64,000 nt of DNA. It comes from Tetracladium setigerum. Its lineage: Eukaryota > Ascomycota > Leotiomycetes > Helotiales. Shown here one piece after another: positions 1 to 13,102 of this stretch (positions are counted from its first letter, which is position 1; the number at the start of each line of letters is the position of its first letter). The translations under genes and the position numbers were made by a program. The notes under the pieces were generated by a model, which had not been told where the DNA came from, searched no databases, and saw nothing but the letters and a program-made list of their open reading frames with translations. The DNA lies in the NCBI GenBank assembly GCA_031472005.1, contig PZJY01000007.1:620001-684000 (forward strand), in the 5' to 3' direction.

Positions 1-629
1 GTTTGTAAAAAGCAAACATAGATACGCGAAGATCATTGCCAAGAACAAGTAAGTCCTTCTTATCTCCCATGTACGGTAATCATCAGATAGTTCCCAAAAA
101 TCATCAAAAGGCTCAACAACCAGAAGGCTGATTGATGCTTTTCACCTGATATTCCAAGGGAAAAAATATATGTGGTGTGGCGGCCTCCACCTTCCCGGTG
201 TCGCCGGAATGTGGCGTGGTAGCTTTCCTGGTCTGACAATTGCAGGAAACTAGCGAGTCGAGCACTCATCCGTGATCTCGGTGAGGTAAGCCTCAGGTTT
301 GAGAGTTTTGATAGTTACATTGCTGTATCATCCATCGATCTTGGGTTGTAGGTGAAAGATGAGTGAGAATCCAAAATGCCTCTTGTGTTGGAGTGAACAA
401 AAATAGCAATAGCTACATGCCCAATCATTACGAGAAGAGATCCTTAGCTTTTGGCTACCCCCGGGCATAAAAATAGTCTCCACTGACGGCGACCGTTAGG
501 TTACTGTACGGTAGTTCAAACCAATAGCGCAAACTCTGCCGACCCACCACACTCCGCCGACCCACCACACTCCACACACAAAAGAATGCATTTGAAAGTT
601 TTTGGACATTCAAAAAGCGCAAAATGTCC
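1..629. other. Intergenic, no gene seen
   Basis: No reading frame here resembles a known protein. The only structure seen is a tandem pair of an 18-base unit (about 537-572, containing CGACCCACCACACTCC) just downstream of the tRNA gene. Confidence 0.6.
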
Positions 630-635
630 AAAAAA
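630..635 (-). terminator. Pol III terminator of tRNA-Ala
   Basis: Six consecutive T on the minus strand begin five bases after the tRNA 3' end, the usual RNA polymerase III stop signal. Confidence 0.8.
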
Positions 636-639
636 GAAT

Positions 640-712
640 TGGACGGTGTGGGGATTGAACCCACGACCTCTCGCATGCAAAGCGAGCGATACTACCACTG
701 ATCTAACCGCCC
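640..712 (-). tRNA. tRNA-Ala (anticodon UGC)
   Basis: A 73-nt tRNA folds on the minus strand. The acceptor GGGCGGU pairs with ACCGUCC and the discriminator base is A at 640. The anticodon stem CUCGC/GCGAG encloses the loop UUUGCAU, so the anticodon is UGC, which reads alanine GCA codons. The T arm GUGGG-UUCAAUC-CCCAC is perfect. The D stem is short (GAU/AUC). No intron is present. A run of T follows the 3' end, as expected for RNA polymerase III termination. Confidence 0.93.
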
Positions 713-2768
713 CATTTGGATTTGATGGATGAGCCAATGCTTATGTAGACCTAGATCAGTATCCAGAAAGTCAACATATGCCAAAAGCCGCACCCTGCTC
801 TGTACGCAAAGTGAAATTCGACTTGAATCTCTGTCCAGAACGATTGTCATTGTTACACAAGTTAGATATCATCTTCAAAGGGGAGTGAGTGCTTGAGTGC
901 CAGACTGCCAGGAGGTAAAGTCTATCCTTATTTCGTTTTGCCATTCAATTCCCAAGTCATATCCGTCTTATCTGCAAATCTACCACCAGAACTGGACACA
1001 CCGGAGTTTCAAACGGCTGTTATTGTCTTGTTATGGAATTAATCTACAATCACAGTTCCTCGATAATTATCGTGGTGGGCGGTGAGTTGAGTTTCCGGCT
1101 TGGATCCAAATACCCTTGGCCATGTAGATTTTTAACAAGCAAGCCAATTTCTCGATTTGGACTTTCCTGCATCAATCCACCGGCAGAGAAAACGGCATAT
1201 TCTCATCATCCTAGCAACAAGAGAACAATGCGTTTTATTAAGCATCAATCAGCCTAGATAATATGGAGGCACAGTAGCTTGTTGGGTATGAGGCTCGTGT
1301 TCGACATACCATGGAGGGCCTTCATGATTGGTCAATTTAGCTCGCCTAATGTTTACATGCATCCACATGTGCACATCCAACTCATGCAACTTGACTTTTT
1401 CCACAACCTTGAACTTCTCATGAATCTTGTAGCTTCCCGCGCGGATAGAGGGAAAGTACTCCCCGCCATAATAGGGCCGCAAATTCGTTACTCTGAGGGT
1501 GGAATGTTTGCTCCGTGGTCTGGCGTTCGGCAGACCCAGAGATCAGCGTTGTCTGTGTGGACGGACCAGTTACCGGCCGGACATGATTGGAAATTCTAGA
1601 ACGAAGTATACAAGTTGTGTTGGTATCTTGTCTCAAACCTAGTTGTTATAGTGCTGAAAAAAAACAGATCAAAAAGTAGCAATTGCGCGTTATTGATTGC
1701 ATTTTTATGTGCGTAAGGTAACTGCCTGCCGAGGTACTGCAGTATATTAAAGCACGACACATAACCTACGACGCAGCATCCTCGCAACGATCCCTAACAA
1801 CCCACGTGGTTTAGCAGTCCACTGGTGAGGTACTGTAACTGTATGTACCGGTTGTGCATCTCTAAGCGGTTAGAAATGCTCGCCTCCCAACTTTCCCGTC
1901 ATGCGAGTCAGGAGTTTGCAGATCTCGATGCTCAACTCTTTTTTTTCACTGCCCGAACCATGCTACTTGGCACGAAACTGTCCGCACGGTTATCAACCCA
2001 CAGCATCTCACAACATCTAACCTCATCCAACTTCCCGTTACGAAAAGGTGAGCGACTTCGAACACAAATGTGGGAGTACCCCACATAGGCCATGCTTCTT
2101 TAGGGCTCTCGTTACGCGATCAGCGTCAGGGGAGTACCCTGACCTTAGTGTCGGGTTCGGTGTCGGCTTTTATTACGTGACCAATTCTCTGGATATGCCT
2201 CGGTAGAATATAGATTTGTTGTGATCATGTCTTTTCGAGGTTTGTGTCGTCTCGAATTTGCGACTTGAATTCTCCAGCACGACCGTTTTTATGGCAATTG
2301 CTTCTTGATTTTATGCAATCAATAGAGCGAGCGGGTGAAAATGCTAGTGCATAGTATGAATAGTCGAGTGATTTGCGAATAGGTCAAAGCAACGAGTTCT
2401 TTCCGGCCGCGGTTCTAAGTGTCTTATAACCCAAGTGGAGAGAACCTCCCGCTAGTCTACCGTGGAAGCAATCCCCCCTTTCCTGTCACTCCCCGTCTCT
2501 TAGTTTCTAACCGTTATAAGGGTTGAAGACGCCCATCAGGGGTAGACCATCAACGTCGCATGAATGGTATTTGAACATCGGGACCTCGCTGGCGAAGTGA
2601 AAAAAAAAGTCGACAAACATTTTGGTTTCACAACGGCTTCCTTCAACCCCTCACGTCGAATCGTCCAAGTCAACTTCAACCTTTCTCCTTGCTTGTATTT
2701 TTCGCTTTGTCATTTGTGCCTTCCATATTTTAATACTTTGCGATCTGTGACGAAGATCCTTCTTGGTC
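713..2768. other. Intergenic, no gene recognised
   Basis: About 2 kb without a recognisable coding region; the open frames are short and low in coding character. Two small perfect hairpins at 2068-2086 and 2125-2143 share a GGGAGTACCC-like core (see findings). The last few hundred bases should hold the promoter and 5' UTR of the rhodopsin-domain gene. Confidence 0.55.
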
Positions 2769-4133
2769 ATGGCGATTACACCCGCTGGGAGAGGACCGGA
2801 GTTGATGGGTGTGGCGGGTTTTTTCTTGGCTCTAACCACCATTGCCGTTGCGTTGCGAATTTACTGTCGAATTAAGGTGGTGAAAAGTTTTGGATTTGAT
2901 GACTGGTTTGCTGTTATTGCTTGGGTTAGTCGTGATCTCTGTGATGTAGCCAATCTCCCTCGATATTAACCTCATACCTTTAGGTTCTCTTTGTACTTTT
3001 TGGTACCTTTATAATTTTAGGTGTTCATCATGGCACCGGTCAACACGCAGCGGATATCATACCACAATCGGAGCTGCCCATTGGCCTAAAGGTAAGATCA
3101 CCCGTCCTTTGTCTGAGCTTAAGTATACTAAATCTTCTGTCAGTGGTGGTGGGCATGTGAGGTGGTGTACGTTCTATCTAATATGGCGATTAAGTTGAGC
3201 ATTGGTGCTATGCTTCTCCGCCTCACAGTCGTCAAGTTCCATCGAATTCTCATCTACATCACGCTCGTTGTTACCGAGGTATACTGCATCTTCTTTTTCT
3301 TCATCTTCATCTTTCAGTGTCAAGCGCCTTCATTCTTCTGGACCCAATACACCGGAGGCAAAGGAAAGTGCCTCAACCCTGAAATCGCTGTCAGTGCGAC
3401 GTATGGATATTCAGCAATTGCGTGTGTGGGCGACTGGACCTTTGCCATTATCCCCGTCCTAATGGTGTGGGACCTGCAAATGAACCCCAGAACGAAAATA
3501 GTTGTTGCTATGATTTTATCAGTTGGTGCGACGTAAGTTTCCGATATCAGATTGAAGCGAAAGAGAGCAGGACTAACACCAAATAGAGCATCTGCCGCAA
3601 CGATTGTCCGAATTCCATATATTCACACCCTGAAGGATACTGCCGATTTCCTCTACGCAACCACCGATGTAGCGATTTGGTCCTGCGCGGAAACTGGTCT
3701 TGGAATAGCGGCTTGTTCATTCGCAACCTTGCGTCCATTGTTCCGAAGATTCTTTTCCAGAAGCCATCTCATGGGCGGAACCTCTTCCGGGATCAACTCA
3801 TCAATGAACTGGCCAACAGGAGCCTGGCCAGGGAACGGATATAAGAGAAGCAAGAGTCAGGGAACAGGAGAGCAATATGATTTGAGAACCGACGTGGGTG
3901 CCAACCGCGGTGTAGTCACTGTCATCGAGAGTGATCGGGATGTAGAAGCTGAGGGAAGTGGTGGGAGAAACATGAGGAAGTTTGGCAGCCAGAAAACACT
4001 TCCCGGTGCGACGGGTTGGGAGAAAACGAGCAGTGAGATCACCTTGCCACTTGATAGAACAAGTGCAGAAGCGGAACCAGACTGGACTACTGGAATACGA
4101 AAGACGACTGTGTCAAACCAGGTCCGGAGCTGA
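2769..4133 (+). CDS. Rhodopsin-domain integral membrane protein (fungal, PTH11-like)
   Basis: Four exons (2769-2924, 2984-3091, 3144-3532, 3587-4133) join to 399 codons without a frame break. The introns are canonical GT-AG, and the last carries a CTAAC branch site. The protein has about seven hydrophobic segments. It also has motifs typical of the fungal rhodopsin-like domain (Pfam Fung_rhodopsin): DDW after the second segment, WWxxE near residue 90, KLSIG, and a GKC extracellular loop. A hydrophilic tail of about 110 residues, rich in Gly, Ser and Thr, follows. This family is large in plant-associated ascomycetes and is thought to act as plasma-membrane sensors, but the ligand of this member is unknown. 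The start is the first ATG in the exon; an upstream ORF at 2564 is not used. Family assignment is firm; function is inferred. Confidence 0.9.
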
Positions 4134-5740
4134 TTCACCAGACCGCCAATTATCTATTTTATTCGAAGCTATTATTATGCGCAGGAGCGAAGGGTCACAA
4201 CCTCCATTTTAGTTGGAGGACTTAATTATGAACATGTACACATATTGAAAGTTGGTCAGAAGGCAAAGGCACAGGCTTAATCGGCCATCCATCACCCGCA
4301 TCGTCGCAACTATGATCTTAACCTCTTCAACAAAACAGGGAGATATTCGAGATAATATCAGATGACGAGATGAGGTTGATAAAAGAGCTCTCTGGTTAAG
4401 CGACAAACTCTGTTGAACCTTCCCCATACTTGGGACCAGGATCTAGATACACGATAAGATTACTATCAAATTTAGAACAAAAATAGCAAAAGAATCCAGA
4501 AAAACCTTCATTTAGTCATGTCGATGCGTGAATGTCAATTGTCTGACTTCGAGTTTACACTCCCAGTCTGCCTGTCGCATTGCATTCCGCACATCCCAAA
4601 TTACATTTTTTCTACAGCAAGATCCCCTATTTCCGACCCGTTCATGCTCCTGCCGTCTTCGAACTAAAATAGAATATTAATCTGGCATCGAATTCTCCTT
4701 CCATCCGTTCTGATACTGTCAGAATTCAACTGCCGTGAACATGGTATCTTCACGCTTGCAGAATTCGGATTCCTAATTACATTGCCTTTCCCTTTCAGGT
4801 CGATCTCCTGAGATCGTCATCTGCATCCTTGTGTTCGGCCCGCCCAGACTCCCAGAACTCACCAAATGCAAATCCAAAGACAACCCAAATGCAACACGAT
4901 TTGGCAGATCTCAATGCCCAACATTCTTGATTGCCGAGATGGCCATACTTTTCATCCTCAACACAAGTAGTCTCAAACTCCGTCTTTTGCAAAGTGGTCC
5001 CCGTTCCGAGTTACTGTCTCCGATGTGATGCTGAGGATGTTCCAATTTTCAATTTCCACAGTCCACAATACTGGGGATCTGTTTTGGTACGCCCGAGGCT
5101 TTCTCCGCTTTGTGGTTACAGTACCAGACTTCTGATGTCCGAATTCGTGGTTGTAGCCCGGGTCATCGTCGTCATCGGCGATTTCCAAATGGAGAAGCGT
5201 GTTTCAGTTCTATTGCTCGCGGGATTTCTTTACTGTGCAGTACATTTTCGTTGAAAAATTTTCCTTTCCAACAATTGATGGCCAAATTGATTTATTTGAA
5301 ATGTTTAAGTAAAATATCCTATGGATGGGTTATTGACGGGCGTGAATATTGGACCTTGTAACTACCTACCAAGGCAAACATATCCTTTTTCAAGTCGGGG
5401 TTGCTTTGTTGTGTTCTTGTTTGTGCCAAGTCTAGCAACGAGCAAGAAGCGACTCAAAGGTCCTTTTGGGAATGATTGATCCGCCATCTCCAAATAGAAT
5501 CAATACTTGTTAATGTACGTATCTATATCTAATATTGGTTATAACGAACAGGATACCGTATGAAAGTGTATGTTGTGTTAGATTTAGCTGAAATGACAAG
5601 GCTGAGGGAGGAGAAGGCTGAGAGCAAGCCATCTCCAAAGCGGCCAATCACAAGCTGCTTTCAATGTCAAAAAGTCCCGGCATTGGCTCGACTTTGGTCA
5701 ACAACAACCTTAAAATCTCCAGATCTACACCACCACCACG
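4134..5740. other. Intergenic, no gene recognised
   Basis: Contains the 3' flank of the rhodopsin-domain gene and the 5' flank of PER1. Several overlapping ORFs between 4800 and 5360 lack coding character and similarity to any family I know. Confidence 0.55.
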
Positions 5741-6879
5741 ATGGTATTGAGACAAGCCAGAACAGCGCCTTTCAGGCTATTGTTCCTATTTCTCGCGTTG
5801 GGACTCTTCGGTCAAGCTACAGCTTCGTATGGCGATAGGCTCCCAGAATTCCGGCACTGTGTTGAGGTACACAGCATCGAGCTTCATGCACATCGCAGTC
5901 ATAAGCTAACAACTTCAGGTCTGCAAGCAAGAGAACTGCGCCAAAGGCGCGACACCTACAGCAATACGTATGCGACGTTTCCATTCCATGATTCAATCTT
6001 AATCTGACATTACTAGCTCTTCTCCACCGACTCCTCCTCTGGGACTGCCCCTCCGAATGCGACTATACTTGCCAACACATCATAACCGACGACCGAATCG
6101 CCAAACTTGAACCGATCGTTCAATTCCACGGAAAATGGCCCTTCTACCGCTTCCTAGGCATGCAAGAACCATTCTCGGTCTTCTTCTCCCTCCTTAACTT
6201 CCTCGCCCACCAACAAGGTCTCTCCAAAGTCACCACTGCCATCCCAGCCTCGTATCCATTACGAAGATACTATGAAGTCTTCGCATACTTTGGGATGAGC
6301 AGTTGGGTTTTCAGCATGATATTCCACACACGCGATTTCGACGCGACCGAGCAGTTGGACTATATAGCTGCGGGAGCGAGTGTGCTATACGGGTTCTTCT
6401 ACACGCCCGTCCGGGTCTTCCGGCTGGATCAGAAGGGGAATAAGGGGATTCTATGGTGAGAGCTTGGGCTGTCGTTTGTCTGTCGATGTTCATTGGGCAT
6501 GTGGCTTATCTGAAGCTGTGGAAGTGGGATTACACATACAATATGGCTGCAAATGTCATAGTGGGGTTGACTCAAAACGCAATATGGATGTGGTTCAGTT
6601 TTGCGAAGTACCAGAAATCTGGTAGACCATGGGCTATGTTACCAAGTGTAGTGGTTGTGTTTCTTCTGATGGCTATGAGTCTAGAGCTCTTGGACTTCCC
6701 ACCGTTGTATGGCTGTGTGGATGCTCATAGCTTGTGGCATTTGGCAACTGTCTTCCCAACTCTGATTTGGTATAAGTGAGTGCGACCTTGGTTATTTGGA
6801 AATTTTGCTTACGTTTAGTAGCTTCCTTGTCACAGACGCGCTGGATGATATGGCTGGCGGAGAACGGTTGAAGGCTTAA
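5741..6879 (+). CDS. PER1: PER1/PGAP3-type GPI-phospholipase A2 (frame break near 6455)
   Basis: ER membrane protein that removes the sn-2 acyl chain from GPI anchors during lipid remodelling (Per1/PGAP3 family). Exons are 5741-5866, 5919-5967, 6017-6775 and 6819-6879. An N-terminal signal peptide ending near ATASYGD is followed by the hallmark cysteine region: CVEVCKQENC, then WDCPSECDYTCQ. Five to seven membrane segments follow, with YNMAANV and the catalytic-region motif DAHSLWH. The last exon encodes the typical ending DDMAGGERLKA. The frame changes between RLDQKGNKGILW and VRAWAVV; one added G in the GG at 6455-6456 restores 331 codons, the normal length of the family. The break falls in a variable cytosolic loop, so its exact base is uncertain (6433-6456). 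An intron at this point is not supported by splice sites. Confidence 0.9.
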
Positions 6880-9800
6880 GTTGGAGCACACGGTCGAATG
6901 TGCAACATAGCGGAGACTTGATATACCAAATCGAGATGGCGAGATTTGATTTTCCAAACACACATATGTTTGCGTATCAGAGTCCTAATTCGAGTGTTAC
7001 CGTATCTACCTAGTGGTGCTTTACTAGCATGAGGAAGCATCGTCCACTTATGTTTAGACCACTGTTCGCGAACCTAGCAATTTGTCTATTTCTGTGAGGT
7101 GGATTTAAGGGGTGGGAAGAATCGGACATGTCAATTTTCTTGAGGTGCTCGAGGCCGGCGTTGTGCTTTGCTTTGCGACAACTATGCATGTCTTTTGTAG
7201 CTTCTCCTCACTTCAAATAAGGGATGATGGCAGTGCTGAAGTTTGAGTAAATCTTCGAGCCCTGATATTCTATTCTTTTGGTCGTCGGAAAACATAAAAA
7301 CTCTGAGAGTCTTTATATGATTACTTGAGCTTTGTAAACGTTCCTGCCAGTTCTGCAAGCTTATGACCTCAAGCCCGAACATTTTATCCAAATGGGAGGA
7401 AGGAACAGTGTAGTTGATGTAAAACGTGCTGCATTCGGATCCAAGATTTTCTCTTCCTCATCTCCTCGTTCGTGACTTTGTCTCATCCAACAACACTTCT
7501 AGCATCTAGTTCTACCACCCAAAATATCTGCTCGAGATTGCCCTGCGAACTCTTGAGTGTTATACTCCAAGTTCAGGTTCTTCTAAATCAACTTTTACGA
7601 CTTTCAGCCGTGTACTCTACCCCGGTAACAGCAGCATCTTTCGCCGAATTACCATTTTCCAAAGCACACTCTTCCTACCGGGTTGTTACATCAGCTAAGC
7701 AAGCATTTATCAGAACGTCGATTGGGCTCCACGCTACCGAGACTAAGAATGCATACAGCATTTCTCGTTGATTCGAAGCTGTTGCGCCAGAATACACTAC
7801 CATTTATTCGACTCCGATCGGAATCAGACAGCGTGCTCTCCTCTCTTCAATCCAACAAATGATAGCACAACTAAACAAAAATAGAACGGCGAGGATTAAG
7901 GTACTTGGTATTCAAAGACTGATGTTCTGGAATACCTGAATCTGCAAGTACGATGATCTGGAGGGGGATTTCAGATCTCAGAATGGGTACAACGATTCCA
8001 AACCAAGAGGCTCGTCCGGATGAGAATGCGAATATCAGGTGCAGACGAAGGATGTCTCGCGAGCTGGATGAAGTCTGTTGGAAATTACCAAGAAATTATT
8101 CAACTCTCTTCACGAACTGTTGTTATTTTCTGTTGCATGTCGCAAAATTTGGACATGATCAATGTCCTCTTTCGGAAACTGATCTCGTAGATTTGGCGTC
8201 CAGACAGGAAACGTCTGGCAACACTAAGCCTGGGCTTTTCCTTGTGCTAAGCATGCAATATATCGATCGAGTATCTGCCATTCGTTTTCAAGATCTGAAA
8301 ATGGCATCACGCATGCCTTGTTGGACGCCGAGTACATCACTATCCTTTCTTGGGAATATGTATGTCAGTATTTGGGTCACGCTGCTTTCCTTTTACTATC
8401 CGATTGCGGCAATCGCGGAAATTCCAACATCTTTGTTGCACTTCGCTCACGATCACTATCCTCTTCCGGCAGTCGTTGCGGCGTTTGTAAACTCTTTCTC
8501 AGCATCTCATGCTACATGGCCGGTCTTTTCCCATGCTCCAGTGCCTACGACAATATATTGCAGCCCCCGCTCCACAATAAGCAAAAAAAGATTGACCAAT
8601 GCCCTCTTTTAGAACTTAGTGCACGCCTTTTCGTCTCACATTGCAGACATTTCGATGTCATTGATCAGCCAATCTACAGACGCCCTGCGCATCATTGTTG
8701 CACGTCACTTTTTCCGGCCCTGGTCACAACCCTAATTTGGCTGCCAGTCGTCCACCCACTACTTCGTCTTGCTATCCCATCACGGCTTAGTTCGTTCCCC
8801 AAGTTTTGATGAGTTTTGACGTGTTGAACGCACGTGTGTTGCACGTCGCACAAAAAACGGAGATAGACAAGGCCCTATTCTGGTTTAGCGTACCCTAATC
8901 TATCAAACGCGAAAGAAAAAAAAAAGGTAAATTTGGAAGCAAAAACTCTTGTTACAGTTGGCAATGAGGACCAGACTGAAAGGATGCTCTGCCAAGCGCT
9001 AACCCATTTCGTGTAGACATTCATTGTTGCGGGATGCCGACAAATACTAAAATAGGAAGTTGTTCAGTCAGCATAGTGTAACTGATCGAGAAAAGGTTGA
9101 AGGATCGAAAAAAAAAGAAATCCTTAGATGTGGAGGTCGCCAAAAGAAGGTTCTGACCGGCTGCCTTGCTACGGGGGCTTGCATGCAGGTGAGAAACCTT
9201 CCGATCCGATGAGAATCGTTCGTTTGCCTGTTTGGGCGCAAACATATCATATTGGTGGGTGCTATGTTTGTGGCTCCGTTAATGAATTATAATTCGTAAA
9301 GTTGTGCACTCACTGCAGGGGATGTTTGCTTTTGGGGAAGGGTTTTGTCCGGCAAGATGTGGGGTTTTGTGCTCACAGGCGACTGATGTTGACTATCCAT
9401 CATTCAGGAAGCCTACTCATTTTACTCTCAATTGACCATTTTGCTTCGGCGAACCGTGATAGCGCCAATCAATAACTAGCAGAAGCCCAAGAGGATGAAA
9501 TTGGAGGAAGGATTACTGTACATTCCAAGACGTAACAGTCAATCCTACTGTACAGTAAGTCCGAAGGTTTAACATGCGACGCTTTTCGGGGTCATGCAGT
9601 TAGATGCAACCATGATCCGAGCACTGCCCAAACTCGGACCGGCCGGAGTACATTCGGATTCGACCATCGCCGGAACCCAACCGGCAATATGTTAACATCG
9701 AAATATCACCGCCGGGATGAACTTGGCAAGCCGACGTTGTTACCGGAAGAAGTAAGTGAAGGGTGGAGGAGTCCAAGACGAAGGCTGAGCAGATCCAGGT

Positions 9801-10643
9801 ATTCCGGCCTTTGACGGGGGCTGTTGCAACATCAAACATACGAAACTGACAAACGAAGTTGCAGGGACCATCTCCTTCCATAACATGTTGACTTTATTGT
9901 TCCTCGTTTGGGATGAATGAAGTTGGGTTGAACCGTGAGGCTCAAGACGGCAACTGATTACTACTGTATGGCACAGATCACCGAAGGAGGACCCTGAAGG
10001 CGCTAGCGAAACGAGCTTCGGCCTCAACCGAGGCATCAACATCGACATCACTTCATTGTTTCAACGCCATCTTCTTCTTCATAAATTCATAACATTGAGA
10101 GTGTATCACAGAAGTTACGTTGTTTCATTGTCAATCAAAATCAAATGATTTGTGCAGCAAGCCAGCGTATTGCAACATTTTTACTTGGCAGTCTCATTTG
10201 AGCATGTTCGTTGCACCCTTATTGGGTTTAGCGACCGCTAACAAAGAAATAGTTTTCTTTTTGTTCTTCATACGCCTCAAAACTCGAGTAAGATCAAATC
10301 AGAACGAAGACGACGATTTGACCAAGCATATTTGATGGATGGCCTTCCCTCATGCGCAGTTTACCCCCGCGTCCAGAGAATTTTGAATACAAAGCATCAA
10401 CAAAGATTTGATACCATGCTTTATTCTATATGACTTGAAGAGGCAAGATGAAAGTGCAAGTGTTGTCAAGATTTTTTTGTCACAAAGAATGGGTGTATCT
10501 TGAACAAAGATGGAAAGGACGCGAAAGACAAGTAGAATGGTTTCTTTTATCAATGAAGGAGTAGAGGTCGAGACGTTGTGACATTTATATGTAGCGAATT
10601 TGCTGTGTGTTACATATCAAAATGATTTCATCTTGTTTCCTAG
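6880..10643. other. Gene-poor stretch, nothing recognised
   Basis: The longest stretch in the window without a recognisable gene (3.8 kb). The ORFs at 7472-7771, 7953-8612 and 9600-10051 have no family resemblance and frequently overlap on both strands. A 12-bp palindrome TACTGTACAGTA lies near 9544-9555 in a segment with further TACTGTA copies. It could hold lineage-specific or non-coding genes that cannot be called by eye. Confidence 0.5.
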
Positions 10644-12124
10644 ATGACTATGGATGCAGGAGTAATTGTATTTGCGATTTTACTCGGATCACTGTTTTTC
10701 ATCCGTACCAAAACAGTCAAAAACACATATGGAACCCTATATTCGATACTGACCTACCCTCCAAATTCATTCTTCGTGTCCCTCTCAACCGGCTCTTACT
10801 TCTCGGCCGAAATCTCAGATCTAAAATATTACGCATATCGAAATCCCTACTTGTCACTGTTCCTCTTCCTCTCATTGTTCAAAGGTCTCAAAGTAATCGT
10901 CCATACATACTCCTACTACTTCCTCGGCGAAGCAGCATCGGTGATCCTAAACCCCACACTAAGTAGCGCAGATGTCACCGTCATCGTCCCCACCGTGGGA
11001 CCCCTAGACGTCGCATTCGAAAATTGCATCAGAACAATTCTCGCCAACCGCCCTGCCAAAGTCCTCCTCGCAATTGTCGGCGACCCATCCGAAGCCGTCA
11101 AATTATGCACCCGGCTCAATAAAGCCAAAATGGGAGTCATCACCGTCGCAGCGGCCGACAAACGAAGTCAGTGCCTCGAAGCTGCCAGGCACGTCAAAAC
11201 AGCCATAACTTGCTACGCAGATGACCACGTCTTCTGGCCTAAGACCCTCCTCAGCTCAGCACTCACCCCTCTCGAAGATCCCCTCGTTGGCATCGTCGGG
11301 ACAGTCAAACGCGTGAGAAGAAAGCGCGATGGAAGTATCTTGGATAGTTTCCTCAACTATATAGCTTGCATCTACCTCGAGCGGCATAATTTCGAGTTAA
11401 CCGCTTCGTACAATCTGGATGGTGGCGTATTTGTGATATCTGGTCGTACGGTACTCGTGCGAAGTGCGGTTATTCAGTCAGAGGAGTACAGGAGGATGTA
11501 TTTAAATGAGTATTGGTGGTGGGGAACTGTAGGACCGATGAAAGTCGATGATGATAATTTCACGACGAGGTATATGGTAAATAAAGGGTTTAAAACGGTG
11601 TTTTGGAATCATCCTGACGCGCTTATGGAAACTACGCTGGGGACGAAGGGTGGCGTGGAGAAGTTTCGTGGACAGTTGATGAGGTGGGCGCGGACGACCT
11701 GGCGGAGTAATTCGACGAGTTTGTTCGTTGATCGTGTGTGTTGGACGAGACATCCGTGGACTACGTGGGCTATGTTTATCTCGTTGTTTTTTAATCTTGC
11801 GCTTTTTTATGATGGATTGTTGACTTGGTCATTATATAAGGCGACTGGAACTGGGTGGCTGAAATGGTTTGGCGGGGTGTTGTTTGCCAGTAAGTTGGTG
11901 AAACCGTTGCCGCATATACTGAGGGAGCCGAGGGATGTGGTGTTTTTGTTTGGAGGGATTTTGTTTGGGTATTTCCATTCGTTGATTAGGCTGTGGGCTT
12001 TATTTACGGCTACGAATAGTAAGTTTATTGAAATCGAATTTATTTCAGAGGTGATTGACTGACTGACTGAATTATAGTTGGTTGGACTGGTCGTGTGGGA
12101 ATTGAGGCCGCTGGGGCAGGATGA
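10644..12124 (+). CDS. Type 2 glycosyltransferase, polysaccharide synthase (Cps1/GT2 type)
   Basis: Membrane-embedded processive glycosyltransferase of the hyaluronan/cellulose synthase class. Exon 1 is 10644-12018 and exon 2 is 12078-12124, ending WTGR...GAG. An N-terminal membrane anchor and a hydrophobic segment near residues 65-95 precede the GT-A domain. That domain starts at VTVIVPTVGP (about residue 115), has ADDH as the metal-binding aspartate motif (about 195), DGGVFVISGRT, VDDDNFTTR, and the QxxRW-type motif QLMRW (about 345). Three C-terminal membrane segments follow. Homologues called Cps1 or GT2 (Zymoseptoria, Fusarium) are known to be needed for hyphal growth on solid surfaces; the polymer is not established. 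The start could equally be the ATG at 10650. The gene stands alone, 3.8 kb from its upstream neighbour. Family assignment is firm; substrate unknown. Confidence 0.9.
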
Positions 12125-13102
12125 GATGAGGAAGTCTCTGAAATAAATTAGAGGTTTCCTTTTAACTAATAAAAACGTGCTGTAGGCTAAGATATCTAGA
12201 TTTAATTTCCTATGTCTCTAGATGAAGGTGTTCAATCGTATTGTGTTAGATTTATCTCTGCTATCCTCACTCTTTTTAGCTCGCTCACGGAGTCCTTTCG
12301 GCTTGTCATCACTTCACGTCTTTGATTTGCCTGATCTTGCTGGTTTGTTTTAGTGGTAACAATCAGGAAGCTTTCTTAACCTTTTTTTAATTCTAAGAAG
12401 CAGACGTTTTGAGGTAAGACTGATGCATGCTTTACTGTCCGCCATACCCAGTCCAGTCCAGCAATATGAGCATAAGCACTTCGCAACCGACCAACCAACC
12501 ACAATTAATTCACCCATTAAATCGGCCATTCCCAAATCAATCTTCAAATCTCCAATCTACTCATCTCTATCTTCTACCCATCCTGTACATATGCCGCAAA
12601 TCTCATACTCCAAAACTCCAAACCCACCACCCAAGCCGCATTTCACCTCCTCTCCTCTCCACCTCACCTCCTCAACGGCCCGTCCCGTCCCCCACCCACA
12701 AAAAGGACATTTGTTGCACATCACACTCACTATAAGGTCTTGGCAAGCCATTAAGACTTGCTAGCGCCTTTATTACTTAAGGTTTCAAACCTAGCACTTA
12801 TTCATATAGCGTTAAAAATAGTGCTGCACATCATTCTGCACAGAATTATTTGGAGATGTGGGATTAGGTAGGAAATATATTCTATTGCTTACATGCGGTC
12901 CTGTGGAGGAATTGTGGCGTTGAGTTAAGTATAAGCATGCTTTGACATCTTACCGACAATCTATTGCGACCTCTGGGGTGGAAGGTTGGCCATTGACTTC
13001 TACTCGGGATTAGGTGATATTCCAATCCATAGAGATGCGTTTGTTGTTTTCAAAGTAAAAATGTAAGTTACCAATATGTCAATTCTACTTATTTTCTACC
13101 TA
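12125..13102. other. Intergenic between convergent genes
   Basis: Shared 3' flank of the GT2 gene and riboflavin synthase, which are transcribed towards each other. A proline/threonine-rich ORF at 12423-12764 overlaps others in different frames and looks spurious. Confidence 0.6.

Noticed and set aside
6433..6456. Programmed ribosomal frameshifting in PER1 and the other split genes
   Set aside because: No shared slippery heptamer or downstream structure, and unrelated genes break at different runs, always by one missing base.
6453..6779. Separate gene starting MVRAWAVVCLSM downstream of PER1
   Set aside because: It is the second half of PER1 in a shifted frame; the family continues across the break.
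7953..8809. Two overlapping ORFs of 163-219 codons
   Set aside because: They overlap in different frames, lack recognisable domains or splice continuation, and have no plausible conserved motif.
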